The notes under the pieces: model-generated
Database searches by the model: none
What the model was told of the DNA's origin: nothing
The model's input: the letters and a program-made list of their open reading frames with translations, nothing else
Source of the DNA: Branchiostoma floridae
Taxonomy: Eukaryota; Chordata; Leptocardii; Amphioxiformes; Branchiostomatidae
DNA length: 64,000 bases
NCBI RefSeq assembly: GCF_000003815.2
Contig: NC_049986.1
Location: forward strand, 19,910,692 to 19,974,691
Direction: 5' to 3'
Shown: positions 1 to 10,179 of the stretch, one piece after another
How positions within the stretch are numbered: the first letter of the stretch is position 1
How the letters are laid out: every line of letters begins with the position of its first letter
Position numbers and translations under genes: made by a program

Positions 1-2124
1 GCTAATTAATATTCATAAGCGGGACCACACAATACGTTAACTTGAAGACTCAGGCCGTACAGACTTCTCGCCAGGATTTTTTCAAAGCGTCGGACAGGGG
101 TCCGGGGGCCGCCGAATGTCCCTGGCGGGGTCCAGGGGCAGGGCCACTGTGGGGGGGACCCAGGTGGGCGAAGCCCCCCCGGAAGCTCTTGCATTTTAGG
201 CTATTGAGAAGGCTTCTTTTATCAGTTTTTTTAGGGCCATATCTACGATAATCGTAGCAGTCACTTATTTCTCTTCAGCAGTTTGACTTTAAAATATTTC
301 GGGTCAAAGCTTCAAAGACAACTAAAACCTCATAAACAACAAACTTTACTTAGCTCAACAGTATACAAAAATATTGTACGGGTTGCCATCCTTAGTTGAA
401 GCGCTTATTTATAGCGCTAGTATCTTCGCTGCGCCGTTAGCCGCCGTGCGACTTTTGTTGACGGTCTGATATCCCTACGTCGCCGCCTCGCTGATATTCC
501 CACGGACATGTTTCAAAAAAAATACCCAGCAAAAAACGCTGTTCTGCGTCAAATTCTATTCTATAAAACTCAGTGTTACAGTCTAAATATTTTGTAGAAG
601 CACCGCTGTAGGAAAGAAGGTCCAAGCAATGTAAAACATCACGTAGCATGAAGTTCGCTGTCAACTGGCACACAGCACATGACTGTTTGAAACTCTAAGT
701 CTAATCAACAGCCGTGTTTGATTGATAGCCGGCGGTCCTATGATGAATTCGGCGAAAGGTGCGTTAGTTAGAAAATCTGCGTTTAGTTTTGATACGTAAT
801 TATAAGTTAGACAGTGGCGAGAATGATTATTTTCTCATCAATATTTCTCTTCAGAATTATTTGAACTTAATTGTACATCTAAACAATTGGCTTACCTGTG
901 CAATGTTTATATGATTAATGATCAGTGTACTGAAATCATGTGTAACGTATGGCTCCTAGTCAATAGATCAGCATTTTCTCTATAGTGACCACCTGTCTAT
1001 AGTGGCCACATTTCCTAGTGCTGTTGTTGTTTGGCATAAACTTTGAACATTTAAATTGTTAGTAACTTTAAACTGCCAGAGTTTCAGCCCAATAAAACAC
1101 TCTCAGCGCCAGGGTATGAACAGACTGACCAGACAGACGAAAATAAATCCTCGAACAAGGTTCAATCGTATCTTCCGGGTCTGGCAGGAAGTTGTTAAAC
1201 TAAAATAAGAATAGGCTCGATGGTTGATTGCATACAAAGTAAAACAGTTTAACAGTTTTACAGCTTGAAGAAAACAAACGCTCCTACAGTACCTGCACCT
1301 GCTTGATAATTATTAAATCGTATGCCCTACTTGAATAAAAAAAGTTCATTGCAATAATAAATGTACCCACATCACAAGGAGCTTATACTTTTTTAAACTT
1401 ACACCTAGTTATCGTACTGAAAATTGTTAATGACATTACATGAAGTCATTCAACAATTTTCAGTCATGATGAAAATTTTCTGAATGGAAGGTGTGATTAT
1501 TGTCATTTTCTGAAAAATAGAAGCAAGCTCTGTTTTTACCTGGAGTCAATTCACAATACCAGTCCACTTTGGGGGATAATGTACTGTTAAGAGGATGTTC
1601 CATTTTTGCGCAGGGGTGATTTGGAACAGTCCAATGTTGCGTGGGAAGGGGTATGGCTGAAATATGCTGTATTTGCTCTTAAGCAAATGTCGGCCTTTCT
1701 AGTTTTAAACAAATCCATCTCTACAATGCTAATGATTCCTAAGGTGCTGTCTTACCTTGATTTGCATATGAGTTACATTTGCATACTAAATATGTTCAAC
1801 TGGTTTTTCCAGTTATATGTATTGTATTGAGTTGTTCTACCACTTCATTCTGGAGATGCTTAAGACTAGTTACTGTGATGGATGTCACTTGAAGAGTCCA
1901 GAAGAAATCTATGGATCTTATCGAGTTGTAGACATTGAATTGTCTTTAATTGAGGCTAAATTCACAGTTTTTATGAAACAGTTTATACAATTTCAAACCA
2001 AAAATAAAATACACTACGGAAAAACAAATATCCAAACATGTGGTCTTACCGGTATGTATCCCCATTTACTACTAGTCACGTACATTTGCAAATTTTCAGA
2101 AGAGGAGATAAGGGTTTAACAGTT

Positions 2125-2224
2125 CACTATTTTGGGTTGTGCAAGTAAGTTTCTTTTGGTGCAAGTTACCTTTGGCTTAACTTGCACAGGTGCAAGTTGA
2201 CTGAAAAGTGTATTTCGAGCCCTG
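2125..2224. repeat. Fragment of a short inverted-repeat element
   Basis: The stretch repeats the phrase 'tgcaagtt' and ends with ATTTCGAGCCCTG. The same terminus closes the element at 60896-61229. No matching left terminus was found, so this looks like a truncated MITE copy. Confidence 0.4.
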
Positions 2225-2389
2225 CTTCATTCTACGATACAAGTAAATCAAAATTGCAATGTTAACATGATATGACTGAAAACATAAGTAGAATGAAATC
2301 ATAAGGCAAATGAATTTGGTTTTACTTTTTCCTCTGACAAGGAGGCTGTGCTTTCACTAGATTGCTCTGTTCGTTTTGTTGGTGAAGAA

Positions 2390-2575
2390 GTCACAATTTT
2401 TGATCAAGGACACAAAATTTTCTCAACTTCCCGCGCATTTTGCTAAATGAAAAAAAAGAACATGCATCACCATAGGTCCCAGTCCTCCCACGGGCCTGAG
2501 CATTTGGCTGTACATCCTGGGACCAAGGGGGATACGGAATACCCCAATGTTGTATTCTATATTTAGTGGTAAATT
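2390..2575 (+). repeat. Dispersed repeat, diverged copy 1
   Basis: This segment shares the phrases 'tcaaggacacaaaatttt', 'cccgcg' and 'gatacggaat...tgttgtattctatattta' with 8620-8765. It is a diverged copy of a family with no visible coding capacity. Confidence 0.55.
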
Positions 2576-2740
2576 AAATGATGTAAAGTACTCGCAAGAA
2601 CTGAGACTAAGTCATTCCCCTTGACGAAGATGTGCTGGTAGACATCGAAAATTTGGGAGGTATGTACTGTACCTTTACAAAACAGTCATCGATTGCAGAA
2701 AATTGTTATAACTGTAAAGTACATGATTTTTGCTCTCCAG

Positions 2741-4085
2741 GAAGACGCAGCTGTTTTGCACCACCTCCTGGAGGCCCTGCAGTCTGGCTGTCCCCCACAT
2801 GGGGGCATCGCTATCGGTAAGTTTTCACCTGTTTGCTCTTCACAATGTTCACTGCATCTTCAAGTAAAAGAAGTCCTCTGTAAAGTGCCTCCTTTCTTAT
2901 AGTTTCTTAATTACCTGACCCAGGGTTGAACTGGCTGATGGCTAACATTTTAACCTCTGACCCAGGGTTGGACTGGCTAATAACTCTGATTAACCTCTGT
3001 ACCCTGACCCAGGGTTGAATCGGCTGATGGCAAACCTTTTACCTCTGTCCCCTGACCCAGGGTTGAGCTGGCTGATGGCTAACATTGTAACCTCTGACCC
3101 AGGGTTGGACTGGCTGATGGCTAACCTTTAACCTCTGTACCCTGACTCAGGGTTGAATCGGCTGATGACTAACCTTTCACCTATGTCCTCTGACCCAGGG
3201 TTGAATCGGCTGATGGCTAACCTTTCACCTCTATCCCCTGACCCAGGGTTGGACCCGCTGATGACTAACCTTTGGCCTCTGTCCCCTGACCAGGGGCTGG
3301 ATCAGTTTATGGCTAATCTTAAACCTCTGACCCCTGACCCAGGGTTGGACCTGCTGATGGCTAACCTTTAACCTCTGTCTCGTGAACCAGGTTTGGACCG
3401 GCTGATAGCTAACCTTTAACCTCTGTCCTCTGACCCAGGGTTGAATCGGCTGATGGCTAACCTTTAACCTCTGTCCCCTGACCCAGGGTTGGACAGGCTG
3501 ATGGCTAACCTTTCACCTCAGTCCCCTGATCTAGGGTTGGACTGGATATTGGCTAACCTTTCACCTATGTCCTCTGACCCAGGGTTGAACCGGCTGATGG
3601 CTAACCTTTAATCTCTGTCCCCTGACCCAGGGTTGGACTAGATGTTGGCTAACCTTTCACCTCAGTCCCCTGATCTAGGGTTGGACTGGATGTTGGCTAA
3701 CCTTTCACCTATGTCCTCTGACCCAGGGTTGAACCGGCTGATGGCTAACCTTTAATCTCTGTCCCCTGACCCAGGGTTGAACCGGCTGGTGGCTAACCTT
3801 TAATCTCTGTCCCCTGACCCAGGGTTGGACTGGATGTTGGCTAACCTTTAACCTCTGTCCCCTAACCCAGGGTTGAACCGGATGATGGCTAAGCTTTAAC
3901 CTCTGTCCCCTGACCCAGGTTTGGACCGGCTGATGGCCATCCTCTGCAAGGCTGACAGCATCAGGGACGTCATAGCCTTCCCCAAGTCCCATGCAGGATA
4001 CGACCCCATGAGCGGGGCTCCCTCACAACTGACTGACGCGGAACTGCAGCCCTTCCATGTCAGAGTTCAATCAGAGTCATCCTGA
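2741..4085 (+). CDS. DARS2: Aspartyl-tRNA synthetase, mitochondrial, last two coding exons
   Basis: The enzyme charges mitochondrial tRNA-Asp with aspartate (class IIb aminoacyl-tRNA synthetase, bacterial-type AspRS). Two exons are visible: 2741-2816, encoding EDAAVLHHLLEALQSG...PPHGGIAI, and 3919-4085, encoding LDRLMAILCKADSIRDVIAF... and ending HVRVQSESS before TGA. A glycine codon is split across the junction (phase 1), giving the continuous IAIGLDRL. PPHGGIA-GLDRL is class II motif 3, with the ATP-binding arginine in GLDR; SIRDVIAFPK and MSGAPS are typical of the AspRS C-terminus. Acceptors are ctctccag and ctgacccag; the donor is ATCG|gtaagt. The N-terminal anticodon-binding and GAD domains lie upstream of the window or were not seen. 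The intron between the two exons is mostly a minisatellite built from the second exon's own acceptor region. I favour DARS2 over a bacterial contaminant because of the introns. Confidence 0.93.
2917..3918 (+). repeat. 48-bp minisatellite derived from the DARS2 splice acceptor
   Basis: About 21 tandem units, mostly exactly 48 bp (a few shorter at the left edge), read ctgacccag-GGTTGGACCGGCTGATGG-CTAACCTTT(A/C)ACCTCTGTCC. The final unit runs into the real acceptor and first codons of the last DARS2 exon (ctgacccag|GTTTGGACCGGCTGATGG). Since 48 is a multiple of three, each unit reads in the exon's frame as DPGLDRLMANL. Many units carry an in-frame TAA (CTT TAA CCT); others are open (CTT TCA CCT). 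Confidence 0.95.
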
Positions 4086-4307
4086 GACTTTGAAGACCTA
4101 TTTTTCCATTCAAGAAGAGTAGGCAGGGATGGAGACAACTTTATCTTCAGTTGGAAACCAACTAACACTCTTCTGCTACTTTGTACTTCTTCCTAATGAT
4201 ACTTCTGTTCTGTGTTCTCATAATGGTGATTTTGCTGCATTTCTGTCTAGAAGTATATTCATGAATAGAATTTGAAGCAACCATTTCAAGTCCCAACTAA
4301 AGATACT

Positions 4308-4338
4308 TTTATTGCAAGATTGTATACTGTACAATAAA
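4308..4338. terminator. Convergent polyadenylation signals
   Basis: AATAAA lies on the plus strand at 4333-4338, about 250 bp after the DARS2 stop. The minus strand has AATAAA at 4308-4313 (TTTATT on plus), about 400 bp after the stop of the minus-strand gene. The two tail-to-tail transcripts would overlap around these signals. Confidence 0.55.
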
Positions 4339-4714
4339 ATCACCACTCCTGTGTTTACATATCACTTGCAAAGTCTTTTCTACACAGAAAAGAAAACATA
4401 TCTCTATTACCAAGTTGAAGTAATGAATATCTTAGCATTTTCCACGCATTTACTTAGCATTTTTCACACATTTAGCATTTTCTACACATTTTTCTTCCCT
4501 AAAACATTAAGGCAGAAACAATTTCCTTCATTCTTTAGGAAAGCTTTTTTTAGCTTTTCTAAAATTGAATTCATAAAATGAATATCTAAAACTACAGAAC
4601 TTGCTTACTTTTACTCTATCTGTACAAAATAGTAAAAAAAAAAGCACCTCAAAGTTATCCATAAAATCAAGTCTGCACTGCCATACTTTCTGCTGGATAA
4701 CTCTATCATAAGAA

Positions 4715-6005
4715 CTATGTATCAAAAACATCTAAACCTACAAAATCCATAACGTACAAATAAAACAAGGATAACTGGAAAGCTACAGAAAGTATGATTA
4801 TACAGTTCCAAACGTTAAAACAGAATCTTTGTCCATAATCACAGTCCAGTGCCATGCCTGATTTCTCTCTCATCTTCGTTGGAGGTCGTTGTAGATGTTG
4901 GGACCCTCTACTTCCTCTTCCTGGCACAAGCCTTGACGGTGCGATGAGGTCCCAGATGGTGGCACCTGTTTCGGTCTCTCCGAGCGTCGTGGTCGACATG
5001 AGACGTTGGAGTTGACGTATCTCTTTGTCCGTGGAAGTGGATCCGGGATCTCTTCTGTTTGAAGCATCTCCGAATCTCGCGGTTGTGACGAGACGTTGGA
5101 GTTGACGTACGTGTGAGTCCGTGGTAGAGTGGCGTGGTGGGCCGTTCAGGTCAAGGTAGATGTTGGGACCCGCGACGTCCTCTTCTTCGTCCACCCGTAA
5201 GCCTCTCGCAAGCCTCTCAGAGGAGGGCCTGCCCCGTGGTATAGTGACCATTCCCACACCGCGTTGCGGTGAGCAGGCGTTAGAGTTGCCATGCGTGCGA
5301 GTCCGAGGAAGAGTGTCCCGGATCCTCTGTGCCTGAGACGTATCCGAGCCGGAGTTGCGTGATGGGCCGTTCAGATCAAGGTAAATGTTGGGACCCGCGG
5401 CGTCGTCCTTTCCTTTGTCCACTCTCAAGATTCTAGGATCCGATGATGGCCTGTGTCCTCTCATACTGGCCAGTTCGGATCGTACACCTTGTCGTTGTGA
5501 GGAAACGTTGGAGTTGACGTATCTGTTGGTTCGAGGAAGTGGATCCGGGATGTCTTCTGCTTGGGTCGTCTTCGGGCGTGGTGGGTAGTACGTGCCGCTG
5601 AAGTCGGCAGGCTCGTCGGACCGTGGAGGTGGATCTGGGGCCTTCGAATTCCCCACCCGTGTTATCCTCGGGCGCTGTGGTCGCGATGAGGCCACGGAGT
5701 TGTGGGGCCTGTCGGATCGGGGACGAGGATCCGGGATGGATGTGGCACCTCTTGGTCGCGTCACGTCTGCGTCATACATGGGGTTTTCCAACCGCGTCGT
5801 TTCCGCATACGGGGCAATGGGTGTGTCGTCTGGGATAAGATCATGTGTGTGGCGGGGAGGCAGGGGGTCCCCCGTCGCAGGGGCTGCAGCCGGTGGCTGA
5901 ATGTTTTGCAGCGGTATGTCTCCGGTAGCGCCGTCAGCATTGCCACGTAAGTCGTCACGCTGAGGTCGTCGCTTTTTGTAGCACTTGCGGCACTTGTGCA
6001 CTACC
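4715..6005 (-). CDS. Terminal exon of an unrecognised membrane protein with repeated YxxL tail
   Basis: A 428-codon open frame runs from a likely acceptor (ttgttctggacag, exon starts near 6005) to TGA at 4717-4715. There is no ATG at its start, so it is probably the 3' exon of a longer gene. It opens with VVHKCRKCYKKRRPQ, a Cys/Lys/Arg-rich stretch typical just inside a membrane span. A proline-, arginine- and serine-rich tail follows, with ENPMYD near residue 74 and two copies of GPNIYLDLNGP near residues 204 and 280. The units also share LPRT...NSN and RVD elements. From about 5130 to 4870 a third unit, ending PNIYNDLQRR, sits in a different frame; relative to the second unit about 41 bases are missing, so the frame shifts. 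In the 428-codon frame the last 40 residues become hydrophobic. I infer a receptor cytoplasmic tail. No upstream membrane or extracellular exon was found. Confidence 0.6.
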
Positions 6006-7390
6006 CTGTCCAGAACAAGCGGTCAATCGTACAGGTGCAGTTAGCGTTGTAGGATTTTAAAACGCCAGTGTGAGTCTAATACTCCACCAAACAGATTTCT
6101 TTGTAGTGAAATGGACCATTGGTATGAGTCATACTGAATCAGGTCCAAATTCAGGTCCGGACCTGGACCTGATCCTCTGGACCTGAACCGGACCTAGACT
6201 TGAATTTTCTGTACCGGTACCCACCCCTACACGTGAAAAAGCGACATTTCCAAATTCACCTCACCTCACCTCACCTTAGCCACTTACAAGACGGAAATTA
6301 GCTTCCCCGACAGTCGCCATCTTAAAATTTAATCTTATCATGATATATATACTTCTTAAGATTCGTGCGGTAGGCTTTCCAACAAAACCCTTTATCAGAA
6401 GATCATCTAGAGCATTTACGAACAATCGTGGAAAAATATTATCATATTGTCATCACTGAGTCTATGAAATAGCCACATTCTTAAAAAGGCAGAGCAACTG
6501 CGTCACACTGAACAAGATATTATCGAGCGTCGCGACAAATTTTGCAACATTTTCGAAACAAAAATATTCGATATTGGTGTAAATGATATAAACATATCTG
6601 TGTGTAAATTGAAATTGAGCAACAAAAGGAAAAAATAACGAGAAAATTTCTAGGTGGTTAAGATAAATATCTTACACAAATAAGTTACTACTGGTCTGTG
6701 AGAATGAGCAAGTGTTATGTTAAGAACAAAAAAAACTCACATTTCAGTTACTTCCTGGTCAACCGCTGATACCAAGCATCTTGTTCGGCATCGACAGACC
6801 GAGTTTTTCTGGAATTCACAAAAAGAGCAGCTCGCGCACAGGTGTACGGCACAGCGTCTGACGTTTTCGGCGGAAGGGCACGCACATTTACATTATGTAT
6901 ACAACATCACCTCACCTCATCGGTACAACATGTCCTTGCAGAAATGGTGGGCCAATCGTACGAAAGCTCTACTCAACAGTATCATACCTGGATATTCTTT
7001 GCTAATATAGATATTCTGAGGTCTTGGATTGACTTAATATTTAATACACAAGATAACTTGGAATAGATTTAATCATACGTTTGGACTTGTTGTTAACGCA
7101 AGGTTAACAAATATGATCAATATATTGTGATAATAATGCAATAATAATCGTTCTTTAAATGAGCTTAACTAATATGAATTGAGGTTGATAAAAACGTCAT
7201 AGTAAAAATGGCGGTTGTACACTCTTTAAAAACAATGCTCGGATGTCTAGATGTTCTTAAACCGTGAAAGGGACGCGAGGCTAGCGCAATCTTTGTCGTT
7301 CATGTTCAGCTTTTGGATCAACTTATTAACCATCATTTATATCTCAATTCAAAGCTTTACACACATTAAAGAAGTGACCCAGCCTATGCA
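6006..7390. other. Spacer or 5' intron, no feature recognised
   Basis: AT-rich sequence with a short repeat of 'cacctcac' near 6258-6276 and the partial phrase 'ttgttaacgcaaggttaacaaat' near 7088-7110, which recurs in the tandem repeat beginning at 7397. Open frames at 6717-7066 have no recognisable domain. A missing 5' exon of the minus-strand gene could be hidden here. Confidence 0.35.
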
Positions 7391-7396
7391 GACATG

Positions 7397-8135
7397 AATA
7401 TTCACAAAGCTAATCACTCAATCGTCTGGAGCTGGCCGCAAAATGCATCAATATTACAGTGGAGGGAATAATACTCATTGGCTGGGTTTGCACACACGTT
7501 TTCGAGACGACCAATTGGACGAAAGCTCTTCTATGGGAATATTCATGAAAAGTTATATTTTTGGTTGTCTTGATATCAAGACACTTTTCCTACCTTAGGT
7601 TACAAAAACCCCTACAAGGCTACTTAAAGGGGAATAGCTTCAATCATGCTTTCTAAGTTGTTGCTATCACACGGTTTACAGATATATTGTCAATATACTG
7701 TAACAAAGGTACGCCGGCTTAACACAAGTTTGAATATTTACAAAGTTAATCACTCAATCGTCTGGAGCTGGTCGCAAAATGCATCAATATCATAGTGGAG
7801 GCAATAATACTCGTCTCATTGGCTGGGTTTGCACGCGCGCGTTTTCGAGTCGACCAATTGAACAAAAGCTCCTCTATGTTATTTTTCATGAAACGTAATG
7901 TTTTGGGTTGTCATTATATCAAGGAAAAGTCCATTTTTCTACCTTAGGATACAAATTTCCCCACAAGGCTACTTAACTTGGATTAGCTTCAATCATGCTT
8001 TCTAAATCGTTGCTAACATAAGGTTAACAAATTTATTGTAAATGTACTGCGACAGCGGTACACCGGCTTAACACAAGTAGTGAATATTTACTAAGCTAAT
8101 CACTCAATCGTCTGGAGCTGGCCTCGAAAAGCGCC
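7397..8135 (+). repeat. Tandem repeat, about 345-bp unit, two full and one partial copy
   Basis: The landmark 'taatcactcaatcgtctgga' occurs near 7411, 7748 and 8098. Between the landmarks the copies share 'ctcattggctgggtttgcac', 'ctaccttagg', 'caatcatgctttctaa' and 'ccggcttaacacaagt'. Unit lengths are about 338 and 351 bp. No coding frame is maintained. Confidence 0.85.
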
Positions 8136-8399
8136 ACCACAGCGGAGGTAATCTTCGATGATTTCCCCGGAATTCCTCTGAAGGAGCAAAACTCGCGGAG
8201 GAGTCTTGAATATTCGAGATTACCGCGTGTTGGTGCAAACACGTCTTTAATTGTCTACCAGCTACTTGTTTGGGGGTAAAAATTATATAATAGTATCGAG
8301 GTCTTTCAGTAGTGTTGAAAGAATTTTCCTGTTAAGTCGAATTTTGGTTGCGCTGTTGACGGGACGTTCCTTTGATTATCATGGTCCTGTCTGCCCTTA

Positions 8400-8765
8400 C
8401 CCTGAGGTACAAGAATAAGACTTATCTATGTCATACCTGTGATTCGAAAACTTTCGATACGGGTGCTCCGGGCCGTGATAACTTTCCGTATCACACAGGT
8501 TCGAAAGTTGTATCACACAGGCTTCCTTCGAGTAAATCGAACTATTTCGAACGGGCCGAATACTGCATGGTTGAAAATTGGAGTACCGGATTCGGACGTC
8601 AGAAATTGCTGTTGTTACAATCTTTTGTTCGAGGACACAACATTTTCTCAGCCCTCCCGCGGGTTGGATCACCCTCCGGCCTTCGGGCGATCCTTCCCGC
8701 GGTCGGGCTGGTACCTCGGGTGATACGGAATGCACCGTGTTGTATTCTATATTTACATTCCTGAT
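8400..8765 (+). repeat. Dispersed repeat, longer copy 2
   Basis: The 3' half matches 2390-2575. The element holds internal near-palindromes (for example 'atcacacaggttcgaaagtt' followed by a second 'atcacacagg') and open frames on both strands with no domain similarity, typical of self-complementary repeat DNA. Confidence 0.6.
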
Positions 8766-8989
8766 TACGTATAATGATAACTAATGGGATGTAACTTATT
8801 CTCGGCCCTAAGTAAAAAAACATGACCACGGCATGTCTAGAACTCGAGAAATCAAACACGGACTTTCCGCTGCAGTACCGTAAAAAGCCGCTGGGGGGCC
8901 CAAAATCTAATCGTCACTGGGTCTCTTCAAGATACCAAATATCAGTACAATCCATCTAGGCGTCATCGAGTTATACTGGTCTTCTACAC

Positions 8990-9012
8990 ACAAACAAACA
9001 AACAAACAAACA
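8990..9012 (+). repeat. (CAAA)n microsatellite
   Basis: Uninterrupted acaaacaaacaaac-type tract. Confidence 0.9.
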
Positions 9013-9149
9013 TATTATATACACACAAACGGCGAAGGTAATAACGAATGCATGTAACGTTTTCTTACATAAAAAAAATGATATAACGTTAAAAGACATC
9101 AAAATACACAAAATGTCAAAATAAGATTCAAGGGCATAATTTGCGTACT

Positions 9150-9560
9150 TTTCTTGGTATACAGTTTTATTTTTTTTAATTTATTGGTTCAGCTGTATAC
9201 ATACAGCCAGGGCTGCCAACTAGCCATAGGTTATTGTCAAGGGCTAACCCTGGTGAAGAATAACATAACATGTTACAATTTGTTGCATTAAACATAGAAT
9301 CATAAAATCACTAGCATTAACTTACATTGTATAAGCAAGACGGTTACAAATTTACATCATATACATATATATACAATCTGTACACATGGAATAATCACAT
9401 TAGTTCACAGAAAATGGATCTCCGAGGGAGCGCCAGGCTTTGGTTTTGAACTTGTAATGTGGTAGCTGCTTGGGTTTCGAGTGGAAGGTTGTTCCATAAC
9501 TGAGTATACAATTTGATTTTTCGTTTCTTAAACATCCCGGCCTGGCCCCGGCTTGGAAAT
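9150..9560 (-). mobile_element. Probable 3' end of a non-LTR retrotransposon
   Basis: On the minus strand a short frame reads LYTQLWNNLPLETQAATTLQ, resembling the WNxLP...A.t...F motif at the C-terminus of LINE reverse-transcriptase ORFs. It is followed by a 3'-UTR-like tail whose plus-strand phrase 'agctgtatacat' recurs near 41420. It is truncated and decayed; the clade is not assigned. Confidence 0.45.
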
Positions 9561-10179
9561 GTGACCCAGCCTAAGGGAATCAAACGGGCACCGGTAATTA
9601 ATAAGTTTGATGCTACAGTAACTATACATTACGCCACTGTGGATCTGGTTGGAGATTTACGTTACCCTCCGAACGGACGATGCGACTCTTTTCTAGTCCG
9701 TCCAGTGTCGGACGCGAATAAGTTTTGTTTCTACTATATTTGAGGATGAATTTGACCTCGACATGAAGATTTTCGATTCCTACATGCAAGAGGTAGGTTT
9801 GGTTGAGCCAAATACTCATACATACATACATGCATGTATAGCACTAGTGAACACCGTAATAGCTCTGACCTCATCGTCCTGGTGGACGTTGACCCCTACA
9901 TGCACCACACCCACTGAGGGGGTCATCGGTCACAGGTGACGCCTTAATCGTGAGCAGCACCGGTCCGTCGTCCACACAAGTTAGACTCAAGTTAGATTCA
10001 CATGTAAGCTGTGTCCAGGACTTTCCATATACGGAGATCTGAATCTCTTCCGAGCCAGACACCGTGCATCACTTTTTCTAGAAGGTATCCAGTGGGGGAA
10101 AGACTGGTTTGGGGCTAGAACTGGGACAGACGAACAAGCAAGCTACTCAGGAAGTAAGGCTATACAGTAGAAGCCGTTT

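Larger units (their letters stand above)
1..2740. other. Upstream/intronic DNA without recognisable exons
   Basis: I see no exon with family similarity here. Most of it is AT-rich and is probably an upstream intron of DARS2, because the exon that should precede 2741 (the GGGSIRIH-type segment of class IIb AspRS) is not found. A GC-rich patch lies at about 90-190. Short open frames at 1606-2119 have no recognisable domain. Confidence 0.5.

Noticed and set aside
1606-2119. Two overlapping plus-strand frames (74 and 100 residues)
   Set aside because: No domain, no convincing splice signals, AT-rich composition like surrounding intron.
3153-3371. Open frames through the minisatellite on both strands (3153-3371 plus, 3705-3992 minus)
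   Set aside because: They arise because the unit length is a multiple of three; other units carry stops and there is no independent gene evidence.
2917-3918. Evenly spaced 48-bp repeats resembling a CRISPR array
   Set aside because: Units are contiguous without unique spacers, sit in an animal intron, and clearly derive from the adjacent exon acceptor.
8372-8859. Several frames of 68-130 residues on both strands
   Set aside because: All fall in a self-complementary dispersed repeat.
9395-9583. Small conserved protein on the minus strand
   Set aside because: The WNNLP segment fits a LINE ORF2 C-terminus better than a cellular gene.
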